The notes under the pieces are model-generated. The model did not search any database, was not told the origin of the DNA, and saw only the letters and a program-made list of their open reading frames with translations. Below are positions 48,257 to 59,214 of a DNA stretch of 64,000 nt, in pieces; positions within the stretch are counted from its first letter, which is position 1, and each line of letters begins with the position of its first letter. A program made the translations under genes and the position numbers. The stretch comes from Lepas anatifera. Taxonomy: Eukaryota; Arthropoda; Thecostraca; Lepadidae. Where the stretch lies: positions 558,001-622,000 of the forward strand of contig JAOTON010000971.1 in assembly GCA_034440635.1 (NCBI GenBank), in the 5' to 3' direction.

Positions 48257-49505
48257 CTGAAAGTCCGCCCGGCCCGCCGCGTCAGGGGTGACACAGGGTC
48301 GCCGTCGCATAAGGACACGGGGTCGCTGTCGCATCGGAGCTATTGGAGCACGACGGTCCAATTCTGGTGTAGAAACCGAACACATGCTTGACACAAGATT
48401 CACTCTCTAAGAGATGACAAACTATGGGCACAAATGTAAAACATTAATTTGTGCCCGTTATAGATTAAGCAACGTGATTTACAAATGAGAGAATCAATAT
48501 CTTGTACGTACAGCAAAACAGTTTAATGACTACAGAGAAAATTTCGCGTTTGGCACAACTGGTTTATACCTAGTTTGTCAACTGTCAAATCTAATAAAAC
48601 TGAAGCCCAGGGCCTGCAGAAAGCTCTATTTTGTTCATTGCTCTCTGGAGGATGCCGGAGCGCCGCTTTCGAACGAGACGATAATCCTCTTTGGGAACCC
48701 CAGCCTCGCCCGAAAGGAGACTTCTGTGACTTGATTAGGTACGAAATGAGCAAAGGAGGCTGAGTGGCGTCCCACGGCTCCCAGCTGAATAGGCACATCA
48801 GACAGGTTCTGAATCAAACCAGCGCCAAGACTGATAAAGGAGGGCCACTGAGTTCGTGGGCCAAGCCACCCGGCTCAATCGGCCGCGCCCGCTCCACTGA
48901 TGGTGTATGCTATTGGACATGTTTATCCAATGTTGAACACAGTCCCATGCCAGCGGTGTGAGATTTAAAACAGCTGAGTTACCGTAAACTTCGTGCTCAC
49001 AATCCATTGTCACCTGTTGACTTTGTTGTGGTACAAAATTCAGGCTGAACAAAGACGGCTGGTACGCTCATATTACAGGTTCCACCTATCCCAAGCTAAG
49101 CTTCAACAACAGTCCACCAAATCAGATTCCTATCAGCGATTGGATCATGCAGATTTCCAATCTTCCCCATCCCAACCGGTAAAATACTTTGCAAACGTAA
49201 TCTAACGTGTGTAACTACAAGCATACGGCAAAAAACATCAGTGCATCGGCCAGAGATTATCACATTCAGATGAAATTCAGTATTCCAATCCAAGTACGAA
49301 TATATGAACGAAGTCAAAATTAGCTTCGAAATTATGGAATGGGCAACTAAATCCCCATTCATCTTTAAGGGAGTCATACTTCCCTCTATTTATCAAAATA
49401 GTTTTCTCACTGCCATTTTATCCGGACAGGGCACGTATGTACGTAAACACACTAGCAGAGCAATTTTACGAGACATGACCTGCTCAGAGCGCCGGGAGGT
49501 CTCAC

Positions 49506-49617
49506 CTGGCGTCGCCGCAGGGTGCAGTGTTGATGTACAGGTGGAACTGCACGTTCTCCTTCAGGCGGTAGCCTCTCCCTTCGGGGCGCGACTCAAAGAT
49601 GCTCTCGCTCCCAGTAG
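49506..49617 (-). CDS. Adar: Adar exon: first zinc-ligand cysteine (PCGDAR)
   Basis: The exon encodes [20 protein letters not shown] then [18 protein letters not shown]. The ESIFE...G-x-x-LK-x-N-x-x-FHLYI block and PCGDAR are diagnostic of ADAR deaminase domains. The cysteine of PCG corresponds to zinc ligand C451 of human ADAR2. The acceptor is gtgtgcag before 49617 and the donor is gtgagacc after 49506. It begins with two bases (CT) completing the alanine split with the previous exon and ends AG|, completed to AGG by the next exon. Phases match on both sides. The upstream intron (49618-55894) is 6.3 kb. Confidence 0.95.
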
Positions 49618-52600
49618 CTGCACACGGACGGCACAGGCAAGTCAGAGGGCCGCGCGGGACACAAAAGCAGGGCGGCGATTTCACAGCAACGTAAACACCC
49701 ACCCGCCAAATGCGGACTTAACAACCTTAGGGAGGTTTGTGCGCCCGAAAGCCCAAATAACTAACTAACTAAAATTAGCGAGCTAAAGCAAGACAGTAAG
49801 CACCCGTAAGCAGAGCAAGGAGAGGTAAATACATCAATTCCACAATAATACACCCGACGGCGGCAGCCTACATGTACCATTTACCCTTCATTGACCCAGT
49901 CACTGTCCGACGCTCTTCTAAAGGACAGCCAAAGTTTATTTCTAGCCATCCGGCTCAGCCAATTTTCACGCTTGAAACTTTGAGCCCCCAGTCGGCAGAA
50001 GTTAGCGGTAATGGTGAGATTTCAGCTGGATCAAGCACTTCTCAACCGAACTTCGGTGGAAAACAGTTCTCAACGAAGGACGCCGTCAGCAATTTCCAGC
50101 AAAACTGGCAGCCGTCGACACCCAGCGTAAATATTTACGAGTACTGCACAAGTAAAAATACAGACGAAGAAGTCCATTTCGTTCCCAACAGCAATCACAA
50201 GGGCAGCCAAGCATCTTTTTCCTCCGACGCTGCCAAGACGCCGAGCGGCTCACCCGTCTGACAGGCAGCGGCCGTCTTTGTCTGTCGCGCACAGAGACGC
50301 ATTGTGGCGCCGACAGATGCATTGTGACCGGCCGCGGCGTATTGTGCCGCGCCGCGCCGCCGAACGCCGCCAGACACGACCGGCACAAAGCCACCGGCAA
50401 ATACCGGGAAACAGGACAAAACTAACGACCCAGCCGACCCAGGGTCGGAACAGGGGAGCAGAGCGCCCGCGGCGAAACGGGATGGATTAGCGAGGCCAGC
50501 TGGGCAGAGGGTTGCATCTTACAATATGAACGAAGCATCTAGAATCACGGAACTTGCGGAAACGAATGTCTCTTCCTTGAAGCTTTCATCATTTACTCGC
50601 ATAGACTGATTCAGCAGCTCGGTGTTCCCGACTAGCTCAGGGAGCTAGCCACCAGCACTAAAAATCCGAAGGCCTAGGCACCTCACGATGCTGCGTTCTA
50701 TGTACTGCACACACATGGGGTGAAGAACCTCCCGCCCATACTCGACGCCCGGCTGACTTTCTGAGCATGGAACAATTTGATAGCACAGAATGCCTTCCAT
50801 CAGGGTAAGTCTTGGTGGCGCTATACGACCAGGGTACACCAACAAGTACTAATTTTTCAACATTTTTATTGTTGGTTTTCATTATCATTAGTAAGAACAT
50901 TACATCAAGAAGTAGGTCGCCAGGGTGTAACACATGACGTCATAACTTATTCCATTAATTTTCTAGAAAACGTTTCCAAGGGTGACGAACATTTCACCTA
51001 TGACGCCGAATATCAGTTTCGCTACTGGGATTCCGTAACCATACGCTTGACATATGGAGTTACACATCGCTCAACAAGTCTGACGCCCCAATCCAATCAA
51101 TCACAACCAATATATTTGATGGCCGAGTCTGTTTGGAATTCCAGACCCATTCCTAGCTTCGTATCTAGAGGACCAAATACACCCTGGTATGCTTTTATCA
51201 TATTTTTGCCCCGCTCTGCCCTTTTTCAGACTACTCAATCCTCAGAAGGGAGGTACACGAGATCCCGGCGCTTGAGCTCGCCTCTGCTCCGGTTAGCTCG
51301 GGGTGAAACTAAGATGGACGACCGCCGAAAGCGGCGAGATGCCGGCCCGAGTGAGAAAAACAGCCTCAACACCAGTCCTGAGGTTCCGGCGCAAATGGGG
51401 AGCCGTCGCAGTACCAACGGCCGCCTCACTAGCTGCCACTGAGCGGCCGCGGCGGCACTAGTTGAAGCTTTTTTGTGACGCTGATAAACGGCCGGCAGCG
51501 CGCCAAATTCTGGCGCCACGGCGCGGGACGGCGGAGGCAGAGTGGCGGGCACCAGGAGGCAGACCACAGCATCGATCAGGGCCGGCATGGCCGGCGGTGG
51601 CGGTGGCGGCGGCACGGGAGGAGGGGCCGCTGCTATCCTCGGCCCAAGGGAACGCGCCCACTACAGCTGACAGGTACCGGCGACGGTACGCACGGTGCGG
51701 AATGCGCCTGCATACTGATACCGAAAAAACTGAATATTTTTCAGAATGATTCTAGAGATAACATTCAACGTTTTCGAAAGTGTATGATGGTAGGCTGGCT
51801 TCTGATAGGGAAGTTGCTTTTTATATTGTATGGTAGAATGACCGCCCAAACACGCGCACTGAAGGGGCTCGGAGGGCACAACCTATTCTTTTCGAAGTAG
51901 CCCGCGAACCCTTCACAGAAAAAAACGCCAATTGGCCACATTTAAGAAAAATCAGCGTCGATTTGTGAACGAATTTCAAAAATTGGTCAACATTTTTTAC
52001 TTATACGCTTTCAAAGCCAGACCTATATTTTGAGATCGCCACAATCGCGCGGTCGCACCAGTTCACCTGCGATGGGGACAGAGTGGTGCCTGCATAACGA
52101 TATATATCAAGGTCACCTCACAGAGGGTCAATGTCATACCATTATTTTCAAGGTCATTGATCTCAGTGCTTCCGGTCAAATGACGTCCAGAATGAGGTAT
52201 ATTATGACATGGCGTCATGGTTAAGGGAGCTAAATGTAAAGGTAAAGGTAAAGGTCAAAGTCAAAGGTCATGCATCAGGTTCAATCCCCATTTCCCGCCC
52301 AACGGTTGCTGTGGCACTAGTTATGGTGTACATCATAGATGATATATTGTATTGTCATGTCATAGGTCAATGACCTTGGAGGACCTAGACCCCAAAATTT
52401 CAGAACACATTTTGTGACCTTCATTCTAAGACCTTGGCCCTTTTTAGTACATTATATACATTTTTGCGCATATCCATCACAGCATATTCGAATAGGTCCC
52501 CAATACTGCCAATATTTGCTCTTTATGACCTTCTCTAACTTCGAAGATATTGACCTCGACCAACGAAAGTTGGTCGTAATGTAGATCACCACGACCCGCA

Positions 52601-55600
52601 CACACCTCAAGGCGGTCGTTTTTCTAAATCTTAATTTTGAGATCTCAAGGAAGGGGGGCTACTTAGGCTCCCTTCCAGTGCGCGCTAGTGTCAACCCCCT
52701 CTCCAGCGCCGGTGTTAAACCAAAACATTGAACGTTAATGAAGCCTCATTTTCCTAAGTAAGATCGCAAAGGCAGGAAAACTGCATTTCCACAGCCCCTT
52801 TATATTACATAGAAGTTTGGAAATCGAGGGGGGACCCATTCCTCGGCAGCGCGACGGAGTATTCGTCTCATTCCAGCCAGCCAAGCGGAAGGCAACTACA
52901 CCTAGGCTGTATCCATCATAGTGGCTGGTGGCTGTCTCTGTGCCCCCACAGAGAAGCGGAGAGCCGTGGGGCGGCACCCCGGCCCCCGCCGCCGGGCGGT
53001 CCTCCGATTGATTATGCCACAATGACGTCCCGGACAGAGGGATAAATACGGGAAGACAACACTACCAGCTTTATATCTGCTTACTGAATATTCCAACGCA
53101 CGATTCAACCAACGCGGGGACGTCAGCGCATGTCCAGGAAAAGTCTCCCTTATTGTTTTTACTGAGCCATCAATACCCTATCCACACGTAGTTTCTTCAG
53201 CAAATTCACCTCAACATTTTTCCTGGTCAAAATGAGAAAGAGGCATACCACGCCAAACAGGCGGTGCCGCCGAGAAGAATAACAGAGCTGAGAAACAGCG
53301 ATGGCCTCTAATTCTCACCACCCAGCACCGACCCTACTGGATAGAACAGGCCCATTTCCGGCCTGCCCTCATCATCGTCAGCGCCGCAGAATAACTATCT
53401 GGTGTCTCCCCCAGGTCTTTAACCAGTCACACGCCGACGCCCACACGAGCTACGTTCATAACCGACACTTACCGCCATCCTATTTACTCCACGGAAAGGA
53501 GGGTCCCATAAATGGCCAGAATCCTTATCATTCTGGATGAAGACTTGGCTCCAACGAAGCCGGAGGTCCCACGCACGTTTTTATGTTGGGTCTGAACGAT
53601 TCATAAGAAATGAGTAGAGCCCCCGCAGTCTGGGAGACGAGCAGCCATTACTGAGGCGTCGTTAATGAGCCATGAATAATAGAGCAACAACGACAGGACG
53701 AGATAGTCCAGACAGTGGTCTGCAGCTTCCACGTCGACCTCATTTCCGGCATGTTTGTCATTGGACACCGTTTCTACTCATCTATAATTCATCCAAACTA
53801 TTGAGACATGGACCCAGCCAGATCACCGGTTGCGCGATTTCACCTAGTTTTTTCCTTCAACTATTCTATTTCACTCCCCCAAAAAATTAGCTCGGAGGAA
53901 AACAAAAACAGATTTGGCACTTGAAGAGAAGCCACCGGTGTTTGCATTTCGGGAAAATAAATCTTCTCACGACGACCGGGCAATATTCATCCGGCCTTTT
54001 CCCAAAACATTCAGCGACTTTATGATACAAGCACGGGACAGAGGAGACTAGAAACCTTTCAGCGCTTATACTGCACTGAGCCCTATCCGGGCTTTACACA
54101 CGCTCCTGGGCGGCTGTGACCCGACGGAGACGTTCCCAGGTCAGACAACGCACCGCAGATCAGGGTATTGTGAACAGGCGCGTGTCACGGCCAAGCAGCC
54201 AGTTGTCTGCGTATAACGCTAGTCTCTTCTTTCGCAATACACTAGCAGGTCCTGGTCAGAAACATGACCTAGCTGGAGAAGCCTCCTTACCCATCCGCCG
54301 CGGTTCCAGTCCGCGTTTTCAACATTCCCAAAATCAACGGCAGTCATGAAGGGTACCCGTTTTAAAGACGGGTGTCCAGATGGCCAGGGTAGAATCCCGA
54401 AAGAATGCTTCCAGTATTCAAGGCGTGGCAAGCTAGAGGAAACTGCATCCAACTCCTGGGGAATCGCTATGGAGGGGAAAGATTGTAGCTTATAGTATTG
54501 ACTGTAAATACACGTTTTGTGACGCCCGTCTCGATTTTTTCTCCTTCTCCTCGTACAGCAGGGGCGGGCTATGGGGCTGCAAGTAGACACCTGCTATTGG
54601 GCCAGCAAAAAATGCACCATAACACTGATCATACCCGCAATGATTTCCTTCAGACTGTTGGCTGATTTGCAGTCTGGTTACACAAAAAGGGTCACAAAGG
54701 CAGAAGTAGATGACCAGATTGCTAGAGGAATTAAATATTTACAAACTGAGGTAAAATGCAACGCTCGAGTGAATTTCTCCCCATCTTTTACGCCATTCCC
54801 GACAACACTAGTCTCCGACACGCCCGGATGTTTTTCAGTGCATTTACTAAAAATAATGGCTCCCAGAGGGGCGAGGTCTGAGATCAGGTCGAGTGAGGAT
54901 GGATGGTCGGCGGGCAATGATGCATGGGACAGCACCGCGCGGAGTCGCATTAATGGCGGCGCCGTGCCGTCACTGGGGGACCAACACGGCGGAACAGCAG
55001 CCTAAAAAACCCGGCATTGATACAAATTATTTGTTTTTTGGTAGGCAGTGATCGTGAACACGTGCATAAATGACAGGCACAACGCTTAGGCTAGTACCTA
55101 CCGCCCAGAACACCAAATATACTGTCGTTATCAAGGGCCCAGTACAATAAAAAACAGAGCATTTGCGCTCTGGTCGTTCATCTACAAAAAAAGTGGCCAC
55201 ACAAAATGATTCTGATGTACTCTGTTGCGTTCAATATTTTCCAAGCAAGATTTACATTAGAAAAGAAGGAAAAAAGAGAAGGAAACAAAAAGAGTGAGAG
55301 AGACACCGCCAGGAATACACAGTCTCTCTAACCCGGCGGGCCAGGTAGATCGACGAGGAAGTCAGCAGAGGCCAATGCACGGGGACCAGCAGCTGCTGCC
55401 CTGTGGCCGTGACGAACCAGCGCCGGTCAGCCACACCACGCTCTCGCCATTACTGCCAGCTGCCGGGTTAACTGATGGGTCCGGCCAGGCGGCGGGGCCG
55501 ACCGACAGCCGCGCACGACGCCAAAGGCCAATAACACGGACGCCGACTGATGGCGCCGCCGTCAATTTCACTGTTGCTCCCCGACGCCGCAGCTACCTCC

Positions 55601-55894
55601 CAACTTCTCAGCCCGCCGCCCTCCCAGCCTAGCCGTCAACGCCGCGCGATTTCTGAGAGCACTCCAGGCACCTCGAAGAAAAAGGTTCAGCCCTTATCCC
55701 TACTGCCTAATAAGAAGCTGCATCTACCCTAACGTCTGCTTTTCGTCCGCGATTTTACCACGTGACAACCCAAGCACGTCTCATCCACACCTTCCACTTG
55801 AACAGTCTGGCGCAGCATTCCGCCCTACGTCCCAGTCTCTTAACTGTCTGAGCAGGGCCCCGCCCACACCCGGTAGGACCATGCGACCTCTGAC
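49618..55894. other. Adar intron, remaining sequence
   Basis: It contains the half-site-rich segment at 52070-52570. It also holds three plus-strand open frames of 129 (49872-50261), 221 (50777-51442) and 144 codons (54571-55005), which I cannot assign. GC-rich patches are at 50260-50480 and 51480-51660. Confidence 0.5.
52070..52570. repeat. AGGTCA/TGACCT-rich segment in Adar intron
   Basis: About nine exact AGGTCA or TGACCT hexamers in 500 bases, plus near matches and an AAGGTAAAGGTAAAGGTCAA run at 52236-52258. It is not colinear with the piggyBac-like MITE, so it is a separate sequence with the same vocabulary. Confidence 0.6.
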
Positions 55895-56045
55895 CTGAGT
55901 CCAGCAGAAGTTCCAGCTGGCCGTAGAGGAAGTCGAGCAGACAGCGGCGCGCGATGACCTCGGCGTGGCAGTCGTTGAGGCTGTTCCCCTCCACGCTCAT
56001 GTGCTCTCCGTTGATGCACTTAGTTCCCGTGGTCACAGAGATGAC
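55895..56045 (-). CDS. Adar: Adar exon: catalytic HAE motif of deaminase domain
   Basis: This is the core catalytic exon of the ADAR deaminase, which converts adenosine to inosine in double-stranded RNA. The translation begins [17 protein letters not shown] and continues to [11 protein letters not shown], then [16 protein letters not shown]. In the family, His and Glu of CHAE correspond to human ADAR2 H394 (zinc ligand) and E396 (proton shuttle). The neighbouring Asn and the two Arg of IARR are among the inositol hexakisphosphate contacts. The acceptor is ttcattgtggcag before 56045 and the donor is gtcaga after 55895. The exon enters in phase 0 and leaves after one base (GAC TCA G|), which the next exon completes as alanine. 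The wording [10 protein letters not shown]...CLL is closer to arthropod Adar and ADAR2 than to ADAR1. Confidence 0.95.
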
Positions 56046-57231
56046 CTGCCACAATGAAGGCCGTGTTATGCATCGGCACGCACATGTTCTCCCATTAAAC
56101 AATACGGAAGGTCGCATACGAATTTAAATGCAGCACGTGGACAGAGTCTTAAGATTATTTTTCTCATATCATAAGTCATTCTAAATTCTCCCAAAGTTAT
56201 TCTGTAGTAGATGAATCGATAAAAAGAGCCTATAAACGGTAAACGGCTAGTATAGCCTGTAACAGTTAGAGAAAGCAGTATATTAATTTGCTATTCACTC
56301 TACTTTAACAAGTACCCTTATGGCCCCGTGCTCAGATTCTCGACCCTCGCTCAGATGAGGGTCTTAAACGATCCGGCATGATCCGGCTGCCTTCTCACAG
56401 GTCAGGTATTGGACTATTTCAATGTGTTCCCCGAGAATTAGCTAACAGCTCGTGTGTACCTGGGTTTAGGGCGCTTTCAGCGACTGGACCATATCGGTAA
56501 GAGCTTAATTTTCGAAAGCTACCAGTTTATCTATGCCGCATCTACAGAGAGCCATTTCGAAGTTTACGTCGAAAACTAATATGGGAAATCACAAGACTGA
56601 GTTGGCCTTACATTATCAAGCAGAAAGTCCCTGGACAGTAAAACTGTAGCCCTTGGTGTCATCACAACACACAAATGAGTTTCCAGACCGTTCGGTTAAA
56701 ACCCCTGTAACTTAGGCTTAGGGCGAGGCCTCGTAGTCTGACAGAGACGGGCTTCTCTTAAAATTTGCGGAAAATGCGAAGAGAATCGAGAAACAGCCAG
56801 GCGGAGTACAGTGACAGTTCTCAGTTCTCCAGCCACTCCGAGAAACCTCACACGAGTCTAATCTACCCTCCCCCGATTAAACCCTGACCAGGCTCTCGCT
56901 TTATCTGCTGCCTTAGCTAGATGTGATCTGGAGCAGCCTACGGCTGTCAGCCGGAGCCCTGCAGTATCCAGATCCTTTCACATATCCTAGAAACCCGGAC
57001 AACAATCCGGAGCACAAGCACACAGACCGGCAAAGACCCTCGGTCCAAGCCCCACCCAGATGGTTAACATTTCAACATCTACGCTTTCTAGAGCCGCTGA
57101 GGCTGACAGCTCAAAAGCCACTCACGACCTTTCACCTCGACAGCTGTGAACTTTCGCCGCACGCGTCTGACCTTTCAGAGCTGTTCTGTTGCTCAACATC
57201 AGCCAGCAATTTTAGCCGGTCGAGACATTAG

Positions 57232-57479
57232 ATAGCTGCAGCCCAGTGGTCATCACTAAACCGGACAGCACCTTCTGTCTCTCACTTTGGCCTAGGACAC
57301 CTGAGGCCCAGCGGTCATCGCCCAACCGAACACAACCTTCTTCTGTCTCTCACCTAGACCTCGGACAGCCGCGGCCCTGTGCTCATCACCAGATCGGCTT
57401 TTGTGTCTCACCCTGACTTCGGACAGCTACAGCCCCGTGGTCATCACCAGACCGGACAGAACCTTCCACTGTCTCTCAC
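57232..57479 (-). repeat. Four degenerate tandem copies of the Adar exon 3' end, most with a donor-like site
   Basis: Directly downstream of the donor of the 57480-57592 exon, its last roughly 45 bases plus about 15-20 bases of intron are repeated in tandem. The copies lie at about 57411-57479, 57353-57410, 57286-57352 and 57232-57285, with a period of 58-68 bases. Each contains a version of CTGGTGATGACCACGGGG. Three end next to GTGAGA or a close match on the minus strand. The nearest copy has an in-frame TAG, and the others also diverge. None has the extra base found in the exon itself. Confidence 0.85.
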
Positions 57480-57592
57480 CTTGACCTCGGACAGCTGCGG
57501 CCCCGTGGTCATCACCCAGACCGGCGAGCACCTTCCGCCGACTGTGGGACTGCTGGTGCTCCATCAGCTGAGTAAACTGCTGGTTTACCATC
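57480..57592 (-). CDS. Adar: Adar exon: start of deaminase domain, with a one-base insertion that breaks the frame
   Basis: This exon opens the ADAR deaminase domain. It reads MVNQQFTQLMEHQQSHSRRK then VLAG, matching the V-x-x-KF-x-x-L...RRKVLAG(I/V)VMT block that begins the catalytic domain. The acceptor is tgtttcag before 57592 and the donor is gtgaga after 57480. Incoming phase fits the previous exon (AA|G) and outgoing phase fits the next (GTC AAG|GTC ATC). However, the exon is 113 bases where 112 are required. After VLAGL the plus strand has CCC at 57515-57517 where frame continuity needs CC. Ignoring one base gives VMTTGPQLSEVK, exactly as the family expects. As written the frame shifts, so this is either an assembly or sequencing error or a real disabling change. 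Four tandem partial copies of this exon's 3' end follow the donor. Confidence 0.85.
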
Positions 57593-58214
57593 CTGAAACA
57601 GCGATCATCGATTACGACTTGGAGAGCCCGGCAACTCTCCTAGAAGGATGTGAGATGAAAGAAAGACAACGCGATACAAGCAGTTATGCAATAGGATAGA
57701 GGGGCAGGTTGTTACAATATTTTGATATTCCACACGGGAAAGATCTGCATAGAATACTACGTTTTGACTGTTCGGCTAGCGACAAATCAAGTTTTTGTAG
57801 GTTTGAGAAATAGGCCAGCAGCAGAGGTCTCCTTACCTATTATTATTTTGGCGTCCATTTTACCCGTTTTTGGTGTCAGTTGCTAATTTCATTCAAACAG
57901 TGCTCTCACAAAATGTACAAGGCGGAAGTTTCCATTTACTGCACTCTTACTTCGGGACAGCGACCCCGCATTCTGCAGCGCATAGGCTGCTTCAGTCTCC
58001 CCACAACGAAGCGCTCGACATAAGCCCCGTCCTTAGTGAACGACCGCGGGAGAGAGCTCGGACCGGTAAATAACTCTAAAGGCCGATCAGACCCGTCCAC
58101 AAAAAAGAGGGACGCCGGCAGGCACGGAGTTGATTCCACTGTTGCGGCGCGCACTCCCCATTGTACCGCCATCTCCTGGGTAGGATGCCACGGAAAAGGA
58201 TGCAATTGCACGGG

Positions 58215-58287
58215 TAAGCCTTGGTCTAGGGCCTTTCACAGTCAGGCATGACGCCTTTGCCAACTGCGCCACAAAGGTGGCCAGAGC
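58215..58287 (-). mobile_element. tRNA-like fragment
   Basis: The minus strand contains GTGGCGCAGTTGGCAAAGGCG, an excellent A box with D-arm. I see no matching B box, so this is a truncated tRNA pseudogene or SINE head. Confidence 0.35.
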
Positions 58288-59039
58288 ATTACTTACGATC
58301 AAAGAAAAAAACACCCTCCACCCGAGTTAAGTGTTGGCCCGCAGGAAGACGGAAGACCGGAGAAGTGCGACAGTAACGTCTGTGATTACGTACTCTACAA
58401 ACAAATCAGGGCCCACTGATTGACCGAGTGACTCCCGGCACTGACAGCATTTCGCCGCCATGAGCCCACCGCTGCTGCATATTTTGGAGATATCCCGATC
58501 GATCCGGGACCGGGAATCATTCGCAGGAAACCGCCAGCATTACAGGATTGACCAACATGAAAATGTTCTATAGTCCGTTTATTATATGAAAGTTTCGATT
58601 CAAAATGCACTCAAAACAACTTGCATGAATTTACAGGATGAATGTGCGAGCCATGGATGTGTAGTTATGCACGAAATGCTACTGCAAGCCCCCATGGTAT
58701 GAAATGATATAAATATATCACACAAACGTCATATTTGAGCTATCCAAACCCGATTTTACCTGTAAGGTGCATTTTTTCGCATCTTACGCCGACTTATAAA
58801 AATACAGGGATACTCGACTCCCTCACCCTCACTCATAACGCACAATTGGTGCAAATGCTCAAAGATCATGGCTCAAGGCACCTCTTTTAGGAAGAAAACA
58901 GCACAGCATGTCATATACAAAAAAATCAGACATAAAAGCTATTATACGATCATGGCTGACCAGACACCCCCATATCGCTGTCCCGACAAACCTATCAGAC
59001 CAAAACATGATCAAACACTTCCGACGGCGCGCGTCTTAC

Positions 59040-59214
59040 TTGGCTATGTGGTCGGCCACCGACTGCGGGAAGCTGAGCTGCTCGCTGAGGTCGGACGTCG
59101 AGCCGTAGGGCGAGTCGGCGCCGCCACACGACGTGTAGTTCACGAACGAGTAGTTGTAAAGCTTGCTCAGCGCCGCCTTGGCTGCCGCCGCCTTACCTAG
59201 CCGCTTACTGGGCC
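59040..59214 (-). CDS. Adar: Adar exon: end of dsRBD2 and linker to deaminase domain (partial gene, 5' exons not seen)
   Basis: This exon encodes the C-terminal helix of a double-stranded-RNA-binding domain followed by the linker to the deaminase domain of an ADAR RNA-editing enzyme. The translation starts with GPSKRLGKAAAAKAALSKL, the hallmark SKK-x-AK-x-AA-x-x-AL helix of a dsRBD. It ends with LPQ-like FPQSVADHIA, which aligns with the segment just before the deaminase fold in insect Adar. The acceptor is a pyrimidine-rich stretch ending cggcag before 59214. The donor is gtaaga at 59039-59034. It begins with two bases finishing a glycine codon and ends two bases into a lysine codon, which the next exon completes. 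A small Ser/Gly/Asp-rich spacer sits between helix and linker. The exon with the first part of this dsRBD should lie upstream (above 59214), but I could not find it. Confidence 0.82.

Noticed and set aside
58868..59200. 110-codon plus-strand frame
   Set aside because: It is the antisense shadow of the Adar exon at 59040-59214.
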